Made by a program: the position numbers and the translations under genes
Part shown: positions 44,451 to 55,860 of the stretch, piece by piece
Position numbering within the stretch: position 1 is the stretch's first letter
Layout of the letters: the number at the start of each line of letters is the position of its first letter
Notes under the pieces: generated by a model
Databases searched by the model: none
What the model was told of the DNA's origin: nothing
The model's input: only the letters and a program-made list of their open reading frames with translations
Source of the DNA: Branchinecta lynchi
Lineage: Eukaryota; Arthropoda; Branchiopoda; Anostraca; Branchinectidae
Direction: 5' to 3'
Assembly (NCBI GenBank): GCA_023053575.1
Contig: JAKZAP010000004.1
Span: 16,875,624-16,939,623 of the forward strand
Length of the DNA: 64,000 nt

Positions 44451-47080
44451 AATAATAATAATAATATAACTGCAGTAAAAAGGCTTTCGCCTCTGTTAAT
44501 TTCTTGAGACACTGTGTACACTAAATTGAATTTCAGACAGGTGATGATCCACGCCTGCTTTAAACTGATTGATATTTTCGACATTTACGACATTTTCGGG
44601 AAGATTATTCCAGGAATTTCTCACCACGAATTTTCAAGCTCTGTCCTCTGAGACCTTTGTGATTGAAATTGAGGTTTTTCCGGTTTTTGAAGCTCCATTT
44701 TCCAAAGTCTTTTCGGAATTTCTCACCACGAATTTTCAAGCTCTGTCCTCTGAGACCTTTGTGATTGAAATTGAGGACATCATCAGGCCTTCTGTTATCA
44801 TAGTAACTAAAATCTTAAAAGTGCCAAATCACCTCGGAGAAATCTCTAAGATAAACTGGGTAATCGTAATTTTTAAGTCGATGTTCATAAGGCAGATGGC
44901 GAATGGCTGGCACTGTTTTTGTTGCTCGTCTCTGAACTTGCTCAATGGCGGTGATATCCTTGTTATAGAGGGCCTCGTTGTTACGTGGCCATATTCAGTC
45001 AGTGGACGAGCTAGGGCCTTAAATATAGGAAACAGGGAATTGTCCTTGAATGTAAATGTCCTTGTCACAAGATTTACAATTCTGGTAGTTTTCTTGATGA
45101 TAGTTTCGTAATGTATTGAAAATTTTAGATTTGTGGCCATAACTCCCCCAAGGTCACGCTCAGAGGTGGTTATCGAAATCGTCCTTCCGTCTAAGGTGTA
45201 ACGATGGTCAAGGATAGTAGGGCCAAGACGAAAGTGGTGACATTTATCGGTATTGCCGTCCATGTCCCATTGAGTCATCCACTGGCAGATCTTTTTGAAG
45301 AGACTCGGCATCGTTCAATCCCTTTATGCCTCTGTATAGCTTAGTGTCATCAGCGTATATCATAACCGGAGAGCTGATATGTTCAGTTAAGTCATTAATA
45401 TAAATGTTGAAGAGAAGGGGACCGAGAACACTTCCTTGTGGTACGCCGCTAAGAACATTCACCTCCTAATATAAATGTTGAAAAGAAGGGGACCAAGAAC
45501 ACTTCCTTGTGGTACGCCGCTAAGAACATTCACCTCCGTGGTGCTAAGCTAACTCGTACTCGCTGTTTTCTGGAGGTTAAGGAATCCTCTACCCAAGCTA
45601 AATTTTATCCGATCACACCGAAGCGTTTCAGTTTCAAAAGTAGCCTTTTGTGCGGTACTTTATCAAAGGCTTTTCGTAAGTCGATGTAGAGAACATTCAC
45701 CTGTATCCCCGCGTCGATCATTGCTCTCCAGGCTTCACTGGCCAGTAGAAGCTGAGCTTCTGCAGATCTCCTACGCATGAATCCAAACTGGCTTTTGGAA
45801 ATGTCAGTCATATGCAGGGCTGCCAAATTGACACATTTTATGTCAAAATGACACATTTTGATGTTAGGTGATACAATGGCATATTCAGTCAAAAAGTTGA
45901 CACGGTCGACGGAAATGACACAATTTCAGTAAAAAATTACACATTTTAATAATATGGTCTTGTTTTTGAAACTTTAGCCTCTGGAATAGAAGAAAGACAA
46001 ATTTCAACTTCCTATGCTAAGATAAGCTGTTCCAACTACACGGGTATTTCGCGATGAGTTGAAGCCTGGATAAATTGGGCTTAAATGGTGACCATTTGAC
46101 AAACAGCATAGAAATTCTGCGCAGAACTCTCGGCAGAAAATGAGTCTACTAGTCTGCGCAGATTCGTAGAGCCGTTGCCGCTGAGGACCTTAAATATTCT
46201 TAGAAGACCTGACATTTGACATTAATTTAAAATCGAAACTTGACCGACTCACTCCGGGAAGTTCAATTCAAGTTCATGCGCAATCTAAATGCATTAGTAT
46301 TTTGAGCTTTCTTGCGATTCCCGGTCTTATTTCTCCTTTTCCGCGTTTTTTTACTGATCAATGAAAAAGATTTCTCTCGTGTTTGCGATTTTTTTCTGGT
46401 AGGAGAATCGGAGTTTTTTTCACTAGCGAAGAACTCGGAATTCGCTGGGGGTGGGAGGGGGAAGAAAATTCTGCTAAGTACCTCGCTCAGTTTCAAGCAT
46501 CGGACAAGTACAGCAATTTTTTCGAGAACTAAAAAGCTAAAACGCACTTGCTGGGGTCTTGGACTTCCCTTTTCGAACTAGTCATCAAATTTGATGTCAT
46601 TTGTAGCCACAAAACTGACACTTATGTGAAACATTTTTGAGTTAAAGATGACACAAAAAGCGCATTTATGAGAGAAAAAATGATACAATGCTTCAAAATA
46701 TTTGGCAGCCCTGGTCAGATGTCGGCTGAGGGGATCAACAAGGAGGGACTCAAAAATTTCGCAAGGGATGCTTGTCAAACTTACTGGTCTATAGTTTGAT
46801 GGGATTTGCCTGGAAACGTTTTGAATATGGGAGAAACGATGGTTTTTTTTCCAAAGTAAAGGTAGCTTTCCGCTTGTGTGTGATTTTTTTGAAGATCTCG
46901 TAAAGCGGCAGTTGGTTTTCAGAGGCCAGTTCGCGCAAGACTCTAGGATGAATGTTGTCGGGTCCTGGGGATTTATGAAGGTCTAAATTTTTTAGTTTGA
47001 TATAAACGTCATTTACCGAAAAATCAAGGTCTGGGATTGGTGCTTTTTCATTGTCAGACGAAAGCTCCTCAGTTGTTTCA
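44451..47080 (-). pseudogene. non-LTR reverse transcriptase relic, split by a hAT element
   Basis: Read on the - strand, 47060-46730 gives NLDLHKSPGPDNIHPRVLRE, the entry of RT domains. After the hAT insertion (45815-46713), SQFGFMRRRSAEAQLLLASE and VLYIDLRKAFDKVPHKRLL follow (45800-45620). Then comes [20 protein letters not shown] with [11 protein letters not shown] (45460-45330, catalytic ADD), and then TLDGRTISITTSERDLGGVM (45200-45120). Tandem duplications of 71 bp (45396-45466/45467-45537) and 62 bp (44613-44674/44715-44776) plus frameshifts kill it. The 3' end carries GGCGAAAGCCTTTTT and a (TTA)n tail. CR1/jockey-like. Confidence 0.9.
45807..46721. mobile_element. hAT-like element inserted in the RT relic
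   Basis: The element at 45815-46713 (899 bp) begins CAGGGCTGCCAAATTGACAC and ends ATATTTGGCAGCCCTG. The flanks GTCATATG and GTCAGATG agree at 7 of 8. Sub-terminal TGACACA/TGTGTCA-like words occur on both sides. The RT coding sequence resumes on the other side. There is no intact transposase. Confidence 0.9.
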
Positions 47081-47319
47081 GGTTTTTTTAGGTTCTATGT
47101 TGTATATTTTGGAAGCCAAGCGTGGCGGAGACATCTTTTGCTTTGTTTTCTCGGACCTGGAATGGATGTGTGTGAGACTGAGGCTGCAGTGAAATTGTCG
47201 GGTGCCCGAAATAGTCTGACAGCTATGAAAATAGAGTATTGCCTTTTGACGACATAAACCTGTAAGCACTCGAAGTGATGGATCAGACGCACTCACTGGG
47301 ACGGAACAGAAAGCGTTAT

Positions 47320-47616
47320 TAGTTGCGTTTTTGATCGAAGTTTGAAGTTACCTCCAAACTCAAAGGTCTCTGCTTAAATACCGTTTTTGGTCGCCGGTCA
47401 CAGTTTCTTTCTCCTTCGAACTCTGACCGTCGAACTTCGTGAGCTAGCAAGTTCGAAGTTTGCTTGAATCGTCGAAGAAACGTCTACCTGGCAAGGATCG
47501 CCGGAGTCGTAAAAACACCAATTAAGCAAACGGTGAACTTCGACGGCGTTCGAAAACGGAAATTAAGCAACCGGCTAAGCGAACGGCGAACAAAACTTCG
47601 ACCAAAAACGCAACTA
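47320..47616. mobile_element. MITE with TA target and GTTGCGTTTTTG ends, next to NVL exon 2
   Basis: The element at 47322-47614 begins GTTGCGTTTTTGATCGAAGT and ends ACTTCGACCAAAAACGCAAC, bordered by TA on each side. The TIRs extend over about 25 bp and the inside is rich in TTCGAAC/GTTCGAA. Its right end is 25 bases before the first base of the NVL exon at 47640. The relatives at 49569 and 51897 share the GnTGCGTT end and the TA target. Confidence 0.87.
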
Positions 47617-47639
47617 TTGATTGATTATTTTTGTTTCAG

Positions 47640-47763
47640 TACTTGGAGCTAAATAAGCATAAGAGGTCGATCCACCTCCCATCTATGGCAGAAGCCCTAA
47701 GGAGAAAGTACCCAGAATATGCTAGAAAGAAAATTGGACCCTTTATAATTTCTGTCCAGAAAG
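47640..47763 (+). CDS. NVL: NVL exon 2, N-terminal domain
   Basis: TTTTTGTTTCAG opens the frame YLELNKHKRSIHLPSMAEAL through KIGPFIISVQK, ending AAAG|GTGAGT with one spare base. It aligns with the human NVL segment starting YLTSNK and ending IQVEK. This is the nucleolin-type winged-helix domain at the N-terminus that binds nucleolar partners. Confidence 0.9.
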
Positions 47764-48267
47764 GTGAGTTTAAATGTAATTTCGGTGTTGATCCAAAGTA
47801 ATCCGTCACCAGAGGATTCTTCACTTTCAAATTAGGAGTTAGGAAAGAGTTGCTCGCAGAAATAGGGAAACCAACAAGGAATTTAGAGAACTTAGCTTTT
47901 AACTCAGAAAGTTCAGAAGGATGGAAAGAATAAAAGGAAACAGATGGAAAAGAATGTGAGGAAGTACACAACAGAAGCGCAAATAGAACCAAGAACATCC
48001 CTGCGATACATCCCTCGTAAACGAATAACAGCAAAGAATGCTCTTCTTATTTTGTCTTGCACATGTTAAATAAGGATAATGTTTCATTCCCTCATATTAG
48101 AAGAATCAGGGATTCTAAGATACATAACTTTCTCTGAAAACATCGGCAAAAAACGGCAAACTACTAGTCACAAAATAATTACACTTTTCAGAACTAATTA
48201 TTATACCCTTTTCCTCCAGTTGGGCACTATAGTGTTAAAATTTCGAATAATTTTTCCTTTAGCCGAC

Positions 48268-48753
48268 TTAAAATTTAACCGAAAAGGGCTAGGATACGAC
48301 AGTCTAGTTACCCATCACTTGTTCGCTTAAATAATCTTGAAAACCCGATGAAAAAGCGTTAGTTTGTTTTTCTGATATTTCCAAATAATCGATTATCCCA
48401 TTGTGCTTGCCGCTCTTCCCGTTTTTGTGATATCTCTATGGTGCCTGGAACATTTGGCAACAACACAAGCGGCAAACGAGTAAATAAATTGTGTATCAAA
48501 TAAACAAAGCAGTGTCTGCAGTCTGCAGTGCCAAAAACTAGTGCTAGCTAGTGAGGTGTCTTGTGTAGTGATAGTGCAGTGATTTTCGCGGGCGAATTGT
48601 GGACGGATTCACCATGGGAAAGCGTCCACATTCCCAACGTCCCTACTGAAGACTACTGTGGACAGAATGAAAATCCCCAATAGGTGTTGTAATAATTCAA
48701 TGTATTTGAATCTAAGATGTAAAAATAAGTTGCCTGTTCAGTTAAACTTTAAA
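48268..48753. mobile_element. MITE-like element, TIR TTAAAGTTTAACTG family
   Basis: It begins TTAAAATTTAACCGAAAAGG and ends CAGTTAAACTTTAAA, with GTCTAGTTACCCATCACTTG near the left as in the other two copies (1073, 27147). It is non-coding and lies in the NVL intron. Confidence 0.65.
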
Positions 48754-48984
48754 TAATAATATCATCAGCATATGCTGAAAACGTTACATCACGTGCAGAA
48801 TGCACAGAAAACTTGACTACGCAACTTTCGGCCATCAAACCGACCTGGGGGGCTTAGATAAAGATACAGGGACTTATTGTCGACAGGACCGCCCCTTCTT
48901 TGTTATCTCGAACCCCCTCCTTAGTGTTCCCAAAGCTAGCTGGCAGGGCCTTGCCCCTTATGCAATGTAATTATGCACTTAAAC

Positions 48985-49076
48985 ACTGTAAAAGTTCCCC
49001 TTTGGCCGTGTTTCAGCCATAGTATCGGGGTAGTAGTCCAGAGGTCGTGCGTTCGATTCCTACCCGCGGCACACAA
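48985..49076 (+). repeat. tRNA-like B-box sequence, possible SINE relic
   Basis: GTGCGTTCGATTCCTACCC resembles the B box and T arm of a tRNA (GTTCGAnTCC), and CGGCACA follows. The stems do not pair well and no acceptor stem can be built, so this is a tRNA-derived relic at best. Confidence 0.35.
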
Positions 49077-49566
49077 ACCTTTTGCTTTTTTTTCTACTAA
49101 CTCAAAAGTCGAATTTTCGGAAACTGCTCGGAAACTGGAATGGTCGTAACGAGAATTTTCTTACTCTCAATATCGACTCAGGGTACATTCTTGATATGTC
49201 AGCTAGCTCTCCGAGTCAAGTTTTCTGTTCCTTTAAGCAACCGAAAAAAACCTGCCAAACGTGCAATAAAAATTTATGTTTATTTTTTCGCCGATACCCT
49301 TAGACAGTGAACTAACTGAAAATACACATAATTTAGCTCAAGCTCTGTATTATTAGACGCAACAGGAAATTCCGAAGGGATTTGAATTTTGGCCACCATA
49401 AGATTAAATCCGTTTGATTTAATCAAACTTCAACGACTCATCCGAAACAATTCGAGAGAATTTAGCTTTTGCTGATTTACGATCTGGGGAACTAGAATGC
49501 GTAATGAAACAGAGACTGAGGTAGGCATATGGTCGCTTACTACTATATTCAAAGAAACATCGTCAT

Positions 49567-49863
49567 TAGCTGCGTTCGTTGCACTCCGGGCTGTCTCTGG
49601 TGTTTAGTCACCAGTGTCCGGTTCTTCCCTTAAAACGCGTTCTTTTGGTTCACCTGTGAGTTGATGAAAACAGGCTAACTCCTCGCTGCAACAGGGCTCA
49701 CCAGCAGGTTCTGGTTAGTCCGCACCGGTGAGATAAAACCGTACACTGGTTAGTTTAAAAACGGGTTATAAGACTGGTGAGAAGTCACCGGTGGATGCAA
49801 AAACGGCTTATAAGAAAAACCGGAGACCACCGGTGAGAACTCCCGTGACAAAGAACGCAGCTA
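49567..49863. mobile_element. MITE with TA target and GCTGCGTTC ends
   Basis: The element at 49569-49861 (293 bp) begins GCTGCGTTCGTTGCACTCC and ends GAACGCAGC, with TA on both sides. Inner inverted words around ACCGGTG and CACCGG suggest a hairpin-rich interior. It is non-coding, in the NVL intron. Confidence 0.8.
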
Positions 49864-50096
49864 TTGAGATTTTGGACAGCTTTAATTGCTGTCCGAACTT
49901 GCCCCATGAAAATCGTGCGCAGTGACCACACTCGGACCGATTCCGACAAAATGGCAGCCAAAAATATACGACTTAACGAAATCACTTAGAGAGGAACTTG
50001 GAAGCACCAGTGAAATGACGGACTTCTTTGGATTTCTTCTGCAAAGATTTCTGCCCACTTCTGCTCCACATCTATTTTCGGATGTCATCGGATTTA

Positions 50097-51094
50097 TTGG
50101 GATCCCAAAACGTGAGTGGAGGGATACCTATGACATCGCAAAAGTTGTCCGTCCGTCCGTCTGTCCGTATGTAAGCACGATAACTCTCGAAGGGAATGAG
50201 ATATTTTGATGAAACTTGGTGTGAGGATTTTTTGGGTCAAGAGTAAGGTCGAGTTCGTAGATGAGCTTTGTAGCCTCATATTTAGGGGTGGGGGAGGGGG
50301 TTTAAATTAAGGAGTAAGCAAAATATTTTTAAACAGCTAATGGGACAGTCGATTATGGGGTACATTGACACGCTGAACATGATGGTGGAAATCATTTTCT
50401 CGCCGGACAAGTAATTCGCCGGAATCCGGCCAAAACCGGAAAGTTTGTTAAAAATAAAAGTTTTATTTGAAGTTGATTGGATGTTCGATTTAGGGGTAAG
50501 AAGACATGCTGAACACGATGGTGAAAACCATTTTCTCGCCGGACACCTAGTTAGCCCGGAATCCGGCCAAAACCGGAAAATTGTTAAAAGTCTTTGTAGT
50601 TGATTAGATATCCGATTTAGGGGTAAGAAGAGATGCTGAATCCGTGTATGACAGTCATTCTGTTCCCGGACATATAGTTCGCCCAGAATCAGGCTGGAAC
50701 GGGAAAATTTGTTTTAATTTAAACTTTAATTTGAAGTTGATTAGATGTTCGATATAGGGGAAAGAAGATACGCTGAGTTCGATTTTAGCTTCTTTTTTTT
50801 TGCCGGACAGGTAGTTTTGGAATTCGGCCGAAACTGGGAAATTCGCAGAAATAAGGCAGAAAGTTTTCGTCCAAACAGATATGACTTATAGGGGACACAA
50901 ACATGCTGAATCCATATCTGAACTTTGTTTTCTCACTCTCAGATGATTAGCTTTTTGGCCTTAATCTGTTTCTGAATTTTAATAGTAAAAATGTTCAAGG
51001 AGTCTGGCGAAGACTGGATCTGGCGTAGACAAGACCCAATTATCTGGATCAAATACTGAATTTTTGGGATCCCATCGACACCTTTGGTCTTGTT
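50097..51094 (+). mobile_element. GGGATCCC-family element, compact copy with four measured units
   Basis: It starts TTGGGATCCCAAAACGTGAG and ends GGGATCCCATCGACACC then TTTGGTCTTGTT. The word GCTGA marks units at 50372, 50508, 50635, 50772 and 50905, giving spacings of 136, 127, 137 and 133 bp. Each unit carries CATGCTGAACACGATGGTGA, CCGGAATCCGGCCAAAACCG and GAAGTTGATTAGATG. No frame is kept across units. Confidence 0.9.
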
Positions 51095-51403
51095 TTTTGG
51101 CCGTCGTATTTGGGTTATAACGTTACTTCCCGCCGAACGTGCGCTACTTTGTGAGTAGAAATAGTCACATGCGTTTGGCGCAAGGGCTCGATGTCGTGAT
51201 TCGCCCCAGTCCGGTTTCGCCCCAGTCTCCCCTATCTGATTTCCGGTTTTCTCCGAATACCGGCCAACTAGGCTATGTTCTATAGAGGTAGAAACCAAAA
51301 GCATTTGGTATTTTGGCGAGTCACTTTACCCTTTTGGTGGCCTTCTAGTCACTTGGTTCGATATTTTCTTCTAACTTAAGGTCGATATTTTCTTCTTCCT
51401 TAA

Positions 51404-51550
51404 GGTCGACCCTCCTCCCCCCCCTGGATACGGCCCTGCCCCCCACCCATAACTCTCAAAGCACAGGAGCCATCTGCGAACATGATTGGGTAGCTTCAAA
51501 CCAAGCTTCATCAAAGTACCCCATCTGACATTGTTCGAAATGAAACGGAA
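51404..51550 (-). mobile_element. decayed GGGATCCC-family head fragment
   Basis: A C-rich run followed by CACCCATAACTCTCAAAGCA and GAGCCATCTGCGAACATGAT resembles the - oriented family head. It is strongly diverged. Confidence 0.4.
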
Positions 51551-51623
51551 GTCAAGTTTGTGATTCCAGGATGTATTTATTACTTAATTTATGAATGATT
51601 AATTTGTTGCTTTTATCTCGTAG

Positions 51624-51807
51624 CATATCAGCACGTCTTGGACGAAAATCCAGGGCCAACCATAGGCGACGATGAATATGAAGCTCTTTCACCCTCAGTT
51701 TCGGGCCTTTCTGACTTGGACGAAGCGGAACCGGAAAGCAAAGTAGAAGAGGCGGCCGGCACCAATGCACAGCTTAGAGATCTTTATGCGAAAGGACGGA
51801 AAGCAAG
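51624..51807 (+). CDS. NVL: NVL exon 3, acidic linker
   Basis: TATCTCGTAG precedes two bases that complete the split codon from exon 2. It then reads YQHVLDENPGPTIGDDEYEA and continues acidic to NAQLRDLYAKGRKA, which fits the SSLLSLYRKGN segment of human NVL. The end is GCAAG|GTTAGC with two spare bases. This low-complexity linker joins the N-domain to the ATPase modules. Confidence 0.85.
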
Positions 51808-51894
51808 GTTAGCCGACTGTAGTGCCACATTAGTTCTAGTGCACCAACAGCAGCTTGCTCCAGGGTCTAAGCATGGGGTCATTAGCAGAAACTG

Positions 51895-52308
51895 TAGTTG
51901 CGTTTTTGCTGATACCATGGTATCTGTTACCACGGTAACTGGATCTGCAATTAGTCGTTTTTGCAGTTATCGTGGTATCTGATAAACGGTGCTCTGCAAA
52001 AACGACTATTGCCGAAATTGCACTTTTCGAAGTCATCCCAACAGAAAAACAGATATCCAGTTACATCACTAAGTGCTAAGCTTCTTTCTCACCAATCTGA
52101 CAAAATCTGATGAAAGTGAGATGACTTTTCAGATACCACGACCAGTTACCACGGTCGGACCGTAGTATCTGAATATCTGATACCACGATAACTGACCAGA
52201 TACCACAATAACTGCAAAAACGCCTTTTGACCGGTGGTTTCAGATACCACGATAACTGCAAAAACGACTTTAGACCGTGGTAACATGGTATCAGCAAAAA
52301 CGCAACTA
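51895..52308. mobile_element. MITE with TA target, GTTGCGTTTTTGCTGATACC ends
   Basis: The element at 51897-52306 (410 bp) has TIRs of at least 30 bp (GTTGCGTTTTTGCTGATACC and its inverse) and TA on both sides. The interior holds many GATACCACG/CGTGGTATC words in both orientations, giving a multi-hairpin structure. It lies 90 bases behind the NVL exon 3 donor. Confidence 0.88.
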
Positions 52309-52309
52309 G

Positions 52310-53558
52310 TATTCTTTATTTATGGCCTATACCCAACGAACAAGGGCAATAGTTACAGACACGATACCCCCCCCCCCCCTCCCCACAGCAAAACAGCTTG
52401 AAACTAATAGCAATTGGGTAAAACAGCAACAAAGAATCTTCCGCACGACATCTAATCCAGAGTCTTAGCTCTTTCTTGATTTGGCCAGAGCCACCAGCAA
52501 CGGTTCGACTACATAAGAATGCGCTTTTTAGTGGTGTTCCTTGGAACAATCCACTCTTGCGTGCGCTGTAGCAGCTTTCAGTTTCACCGTTTTTTTGTGG
52601 AGCTCATTCGTGAACCATGCAGGTGCAGGTATCATGTTCAAACTTGTACACTTGTGGGCACACTGGGGTCTAGTTGTGCCTTTTGACGGTCTCACCCCCC
52701 ACGCCGACGCGGTTCAGGGGCAGCTGGGCCCAGATTTCCCATGAGTAAGTTTCTGTATGACAGGTCCCAAGTTCAGCTCTTGTATACTTGTGGAGACATA
52801 TGTATAGATGTGGATTTTGGTGTAACAGCAACAAATAAGACCACGCGACTTGCGTCAAAAGTTGGAAACTGGACGGTTTTGTCCAGATCATATGTCGTTC
52901 TCAATGAAGTTGTGACTAAGGGGGTATTAGGTTGCTACGATTTGGTTTATTGCACTTGTTATTACCTTGCTAATGGAAAAGAGGTATAAAGTTTCGGACT
53001 GGCTGGCAAGACATTCAGTGTCGAAAAATTATTCTTGCAAGATGTCTTGGATTTATACATGCGGCTGTTTAAATTAAAATCTTTTAAAGCCGGATGATTT
53101 CCAATTAGGTTATTTCGGTACTTGTTTGCATATTGGGGGTGTGAAATACCTTGGTTCTACCGCTGTTTGTATACAACACGTCATAAACATTTACTTTCAC
53201 ACTCCACGTTTGAGCGCTTGCGCACTTGTTAAGAGTGAAATCAGAAAAGCTCATAATATCCGGTAATAAGAGAACACGCTTCTCCAGTAGAAACGATAAC
53301 AAGCTGCGCTTCCACTTGAACTCATGCGACCAACGATAAGTGCTAGAATAAACTTACTACCCACAACCAGCAAAAAGAAAGTACAAAAAACAAGCTGAGA
53401 GCTTGCGGGAGGACCCTACGTTTTTAACATAGCTAGTTAATCTCCGCGCTTTTGTCCTGGGCGATCATCGCAAAGAGGATGCGGTGACTTTCGTGAATTA
53501 TATTTTTCTGTGAGTGACGGAACTTGTTATTCATAAACAACTTACCCAATTATTTCAG
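52310..53558. other. NVL intron, no further feature recognised
   Basis: A C run lies at 52368-52379. The short open frames 52541-52989 contain no domain that I can name. No exon is found that would keep NVL in phase. Confidence 0.45.
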
Positions 53559-53706
53559 GCCTGAGTCAGACATTATTATTTTGAACCCGAATGCAGAAGG
53601 TGATGATATTATGGTGATTGACACAACGCCCTCCGAAAATCCAGAAACGAATACACCTCGTAAATTCCTTGTGCCTAAGAGATCAGAAGCGTCTGAGCAG
53701 AAAAAG
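53559..53706 (+). CDS. NVL: NVL exon 4, linker
   Basis: AATTATTTCAG is followed by one base completing an Arg codon with exon 3. It then reads PESDIIILNPNAEGDDIMVI and a basic end (KRSEASEQKK), terminating AAAAAG|GTAAAC in phase 0. It is assigned by strand, perfect phase fit and composition of the NVL linker, and less by direct similarity. Confidence 0.75.
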
Positions 53707-53784
53707 GTAAACCCCAGGATAGTTATAAGAGCTCGTTTCCTTACAAGTGCATAGTTTGTACCTCGTGGGATAGGAGAAGTACCA

Positions 53785-53980
53785 ATCGTATACGGTAGAG
53801 GTGTGCATATTTGAACAGTTGCTCGAATTTGAACCATGCAGTTCTCGGGCTAAAAGATTCGAAATACCAACTCGGGAGTTCTCAGGGGCCTGTAATTATC
53901 TACTTTGGTCACCGCAAGTGCATAAAAATGGCACTGTTGAAAGTCAACAAAAGTTCAAATAAGCATAACTCTGCTCAGGC
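53785..53980. mobile_element. small MITE, ends TTATTTGAAC type
   Basis: GTAGAGGTGTGCATATTTGA at 53790 has an inverse partner GTTCAAATAAGCATAACTCTG at 53954-53973. It belongs with the adjacent larger copy at 54019-54448. Confidence 0.5.
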
Positions 53981-54018
53981 CCATATCCCCCCCCCCCCTG
54001 AATACGGCCTTGACTCTG

Positions 54019-54448
54019 CTACAGTAGAGGTATGCTTATTTGAACATCAGTTAACGGTGAACGGTCGCGGAAGAAAAAACTAAAAGCCAAACCGGGCATT
54101 TTTTACTATAAAATATTTGCCAAAAACCTTTTATTTTTCGTTTGGATTTGGATCCGATAGCTTTGATAATATGGCGTGGGCCTCCGTGAGAGATTTGTAG
54201 TGAGGGGGGGGGGGGCTCAGGGAGGGAGTGGGTAAATGATGTGACGAGGGAAGGTTGTCAGTGAAAGTTGAAAAAAATCACTGCACAGGAGAAGAGGCTT
54301 CTTAAGAGTGAACCTGTTTTTTTGTGTGTTTTTTTAGGATTTTGTTCAAAGTGTGTTTGGTAAAAATAAATCAGAATTGGGGGGGGGGGGGGGGGGCTCA
54401 GAAAAAATGTGTAGATGTGTTCAAATAAGCATATCTCCCGCTGTAGTA
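54019..54448. mobile_element. MITE with CTACAGTAGAGGTATGC ends
   Basis: The left ATGCTTATTTGAACA and right inverse TGTTCAAATAAGCAT share about 28 bp of TIR, including CTACAG and CTGTAG at the tips. Two G runs (54204-54216 and 54379-54396) lie inside. It is in the NVL intron. Confidence 0.75.
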
Positions 54449-54788
54449 CGATAGATCGTATTGAAGTCCATCTTTTTTGCTGATGATTCAGCTCAGTATT
54501 CGGAATGAATTCAGAATTGAAGGCAACGATTACGACATTCGAAAAGCGGCGACGATATGTTTGAAAATTTTGGATGACGATAAGGATGTTGCATTCTCCG
54601 GTGCGCAGTGTAGCAATCAAGAAAAAAGAAATACCTGGGAGGAGAGGCTTCAAGCGTCTCAGGGGCTCGTGATTCCGAATCCGAATAAAACCTGGCAAGC
54701 AAATGTTTGGAATCCCATTAAAACGGTATGAATACGAATCCGGATTGGATCCAGCTTCGTCGATCACTGAGTATTCTTCTTTGTTCAG

Positions 54789-54962
54789 GAACCTCCGAGG
54801 ACTGGCCAGAAACGTCCTGCACGTGTGTTGGAATCTGAAGGTTCACAGGGGGATCAAAAGAAGAAAACTCAACAGCAAAAACTAAAGAAGGCCAGTGGCT
54901 TCAGTCTGACAGTGCCCAATGCTACTTTTGCAGATATCGGTGGAAATGATAAGACGATACAG
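54789..54962 (+). CDS. NVL: NVL exon 5, basic linker into first AAA module
   Basis: TTTGTTCAG opens in phase 0: EPPRTGQKRPARVLESEGSQ, then a basic run (KKKTQQQKLKKA, likely a nuclear localisation signal). VPNATFADIGGNDKTIQ follows, ending CAG|GTAAGC. The last segment equals FEDVGGNDMTLKE of NVL, the conserved entry of the D1 ATPase domain. Confidence 0.93.
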
Positions 54963-55004
54963 GTAAGCATTCCAGGTGAACCAAGTGATTTTTTGCCATG
55001 CTTA

Positions 55005-55435
55005 CCGTCATAAAATTCCTCTCAGAGTAGTTATTTTTTGGCCGCTAGGTGCGCTATCGTAAAGAAACAATGACACATTACTTCTTGGTGTACGTTTATC
55101 CAGGGTTGTTTTGCTATTTTCAATTCCTCTTAGGCCTAACAATTTTAAAACTGTTTAAAATGCCTCTTCCTCTCTCTTTGCTTTACCCAATCTCTTCTGT
55201 CAAGCGTCATCAAGTTTGACATTCCTGGCTTCCGACTTCAGCGGTGAGTGCTGGGCTGCTGGCTGACTTTTCCACGGGGCTAATACGTGACTCGACATGA
55301 AACGAAAGCACTATCGCTTATTCACCCGTCAGATAACTTGTACTAGGATCTCACGTGTGATTGTTATTGTGCCTCTAGCGCGTCTGGCGGTAGTTCGTCA
55401 TCGGATTTTATGAGGGACGTATTATTCCTTGTCTA
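55005..55435. mobile_element. uninterrupted copy of the split repeat at 23010-25015
   Basis: CGTTTATCCAGGGTTGTTTT, TTTTCCACGGGGCTAATACG, GATCTCACGTGTGATTG and AGCGCGTCTGGCGG occur in one piece. This shows the empty-site form of the copy in the GTF3C5 intron. Confidence 0.75.
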
Positions 55436-55720
55436 CAGTAAGAATGCATTTGAAAATTCTTTCCCAATCTACTTAAGCTACCCTACACATGAGGGTGTGC
55501 TTAACCTGTGTCGTGTACGCCAAAGTTTTAAGTGAGCAACCCATTTGGTCATGTCTTCGTTCATCCTTCACAGATTATTTTTAGAAAATTTTGGGAAATT
55601 CAAATTTTATCGTTTTGAAGTAAATGGTATTGTAAACCGTAGCAAGAACCGCTATCGCAGGGGGTACATTTAACTTGTTGAAATCCACTTTCCAGAAGGA
55701 CCTGACGTATGGTAACCTGG

Positions 55721-55860
55721 TGAATGAATGAATGAATAAGTTTATTGCCCATCTTTGAATAAAATGTCAATGATGGAGCATAGAGAAAAGAAAAGAAGAA
55801 TAGAGAAAAAGGAACAACATAAAACATAGATTTAGTTTAGCAACACACAACTAAAACAAA
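55721..55860 (-). mobile_element. LINE 3' end with (ATTC)n tail
   Basis: On the - strand the sequence ends TTTATTCAAAGATGGGCAAT, AAACTT, then ATTCATTCATTCATTC. A short tandem tail after a LINE-like 3' UTR suggests a strongly truncated retrotransposon. Confidence 0.5.

Noticed and set aside
44569..45111. 180-codon open stretch on the + strand
   Set aside because: It is the antisense of the reverse transcriptase relic on the - strand. The duplicated peptide comes from the 62 bp tandem duplication.
48985..49076. tRNA gene
   Set aside because: There is only a B-box-like GTTCGATTCC. A cloverleaf cannot be formed, so it is listed as a possible SINE relic only.
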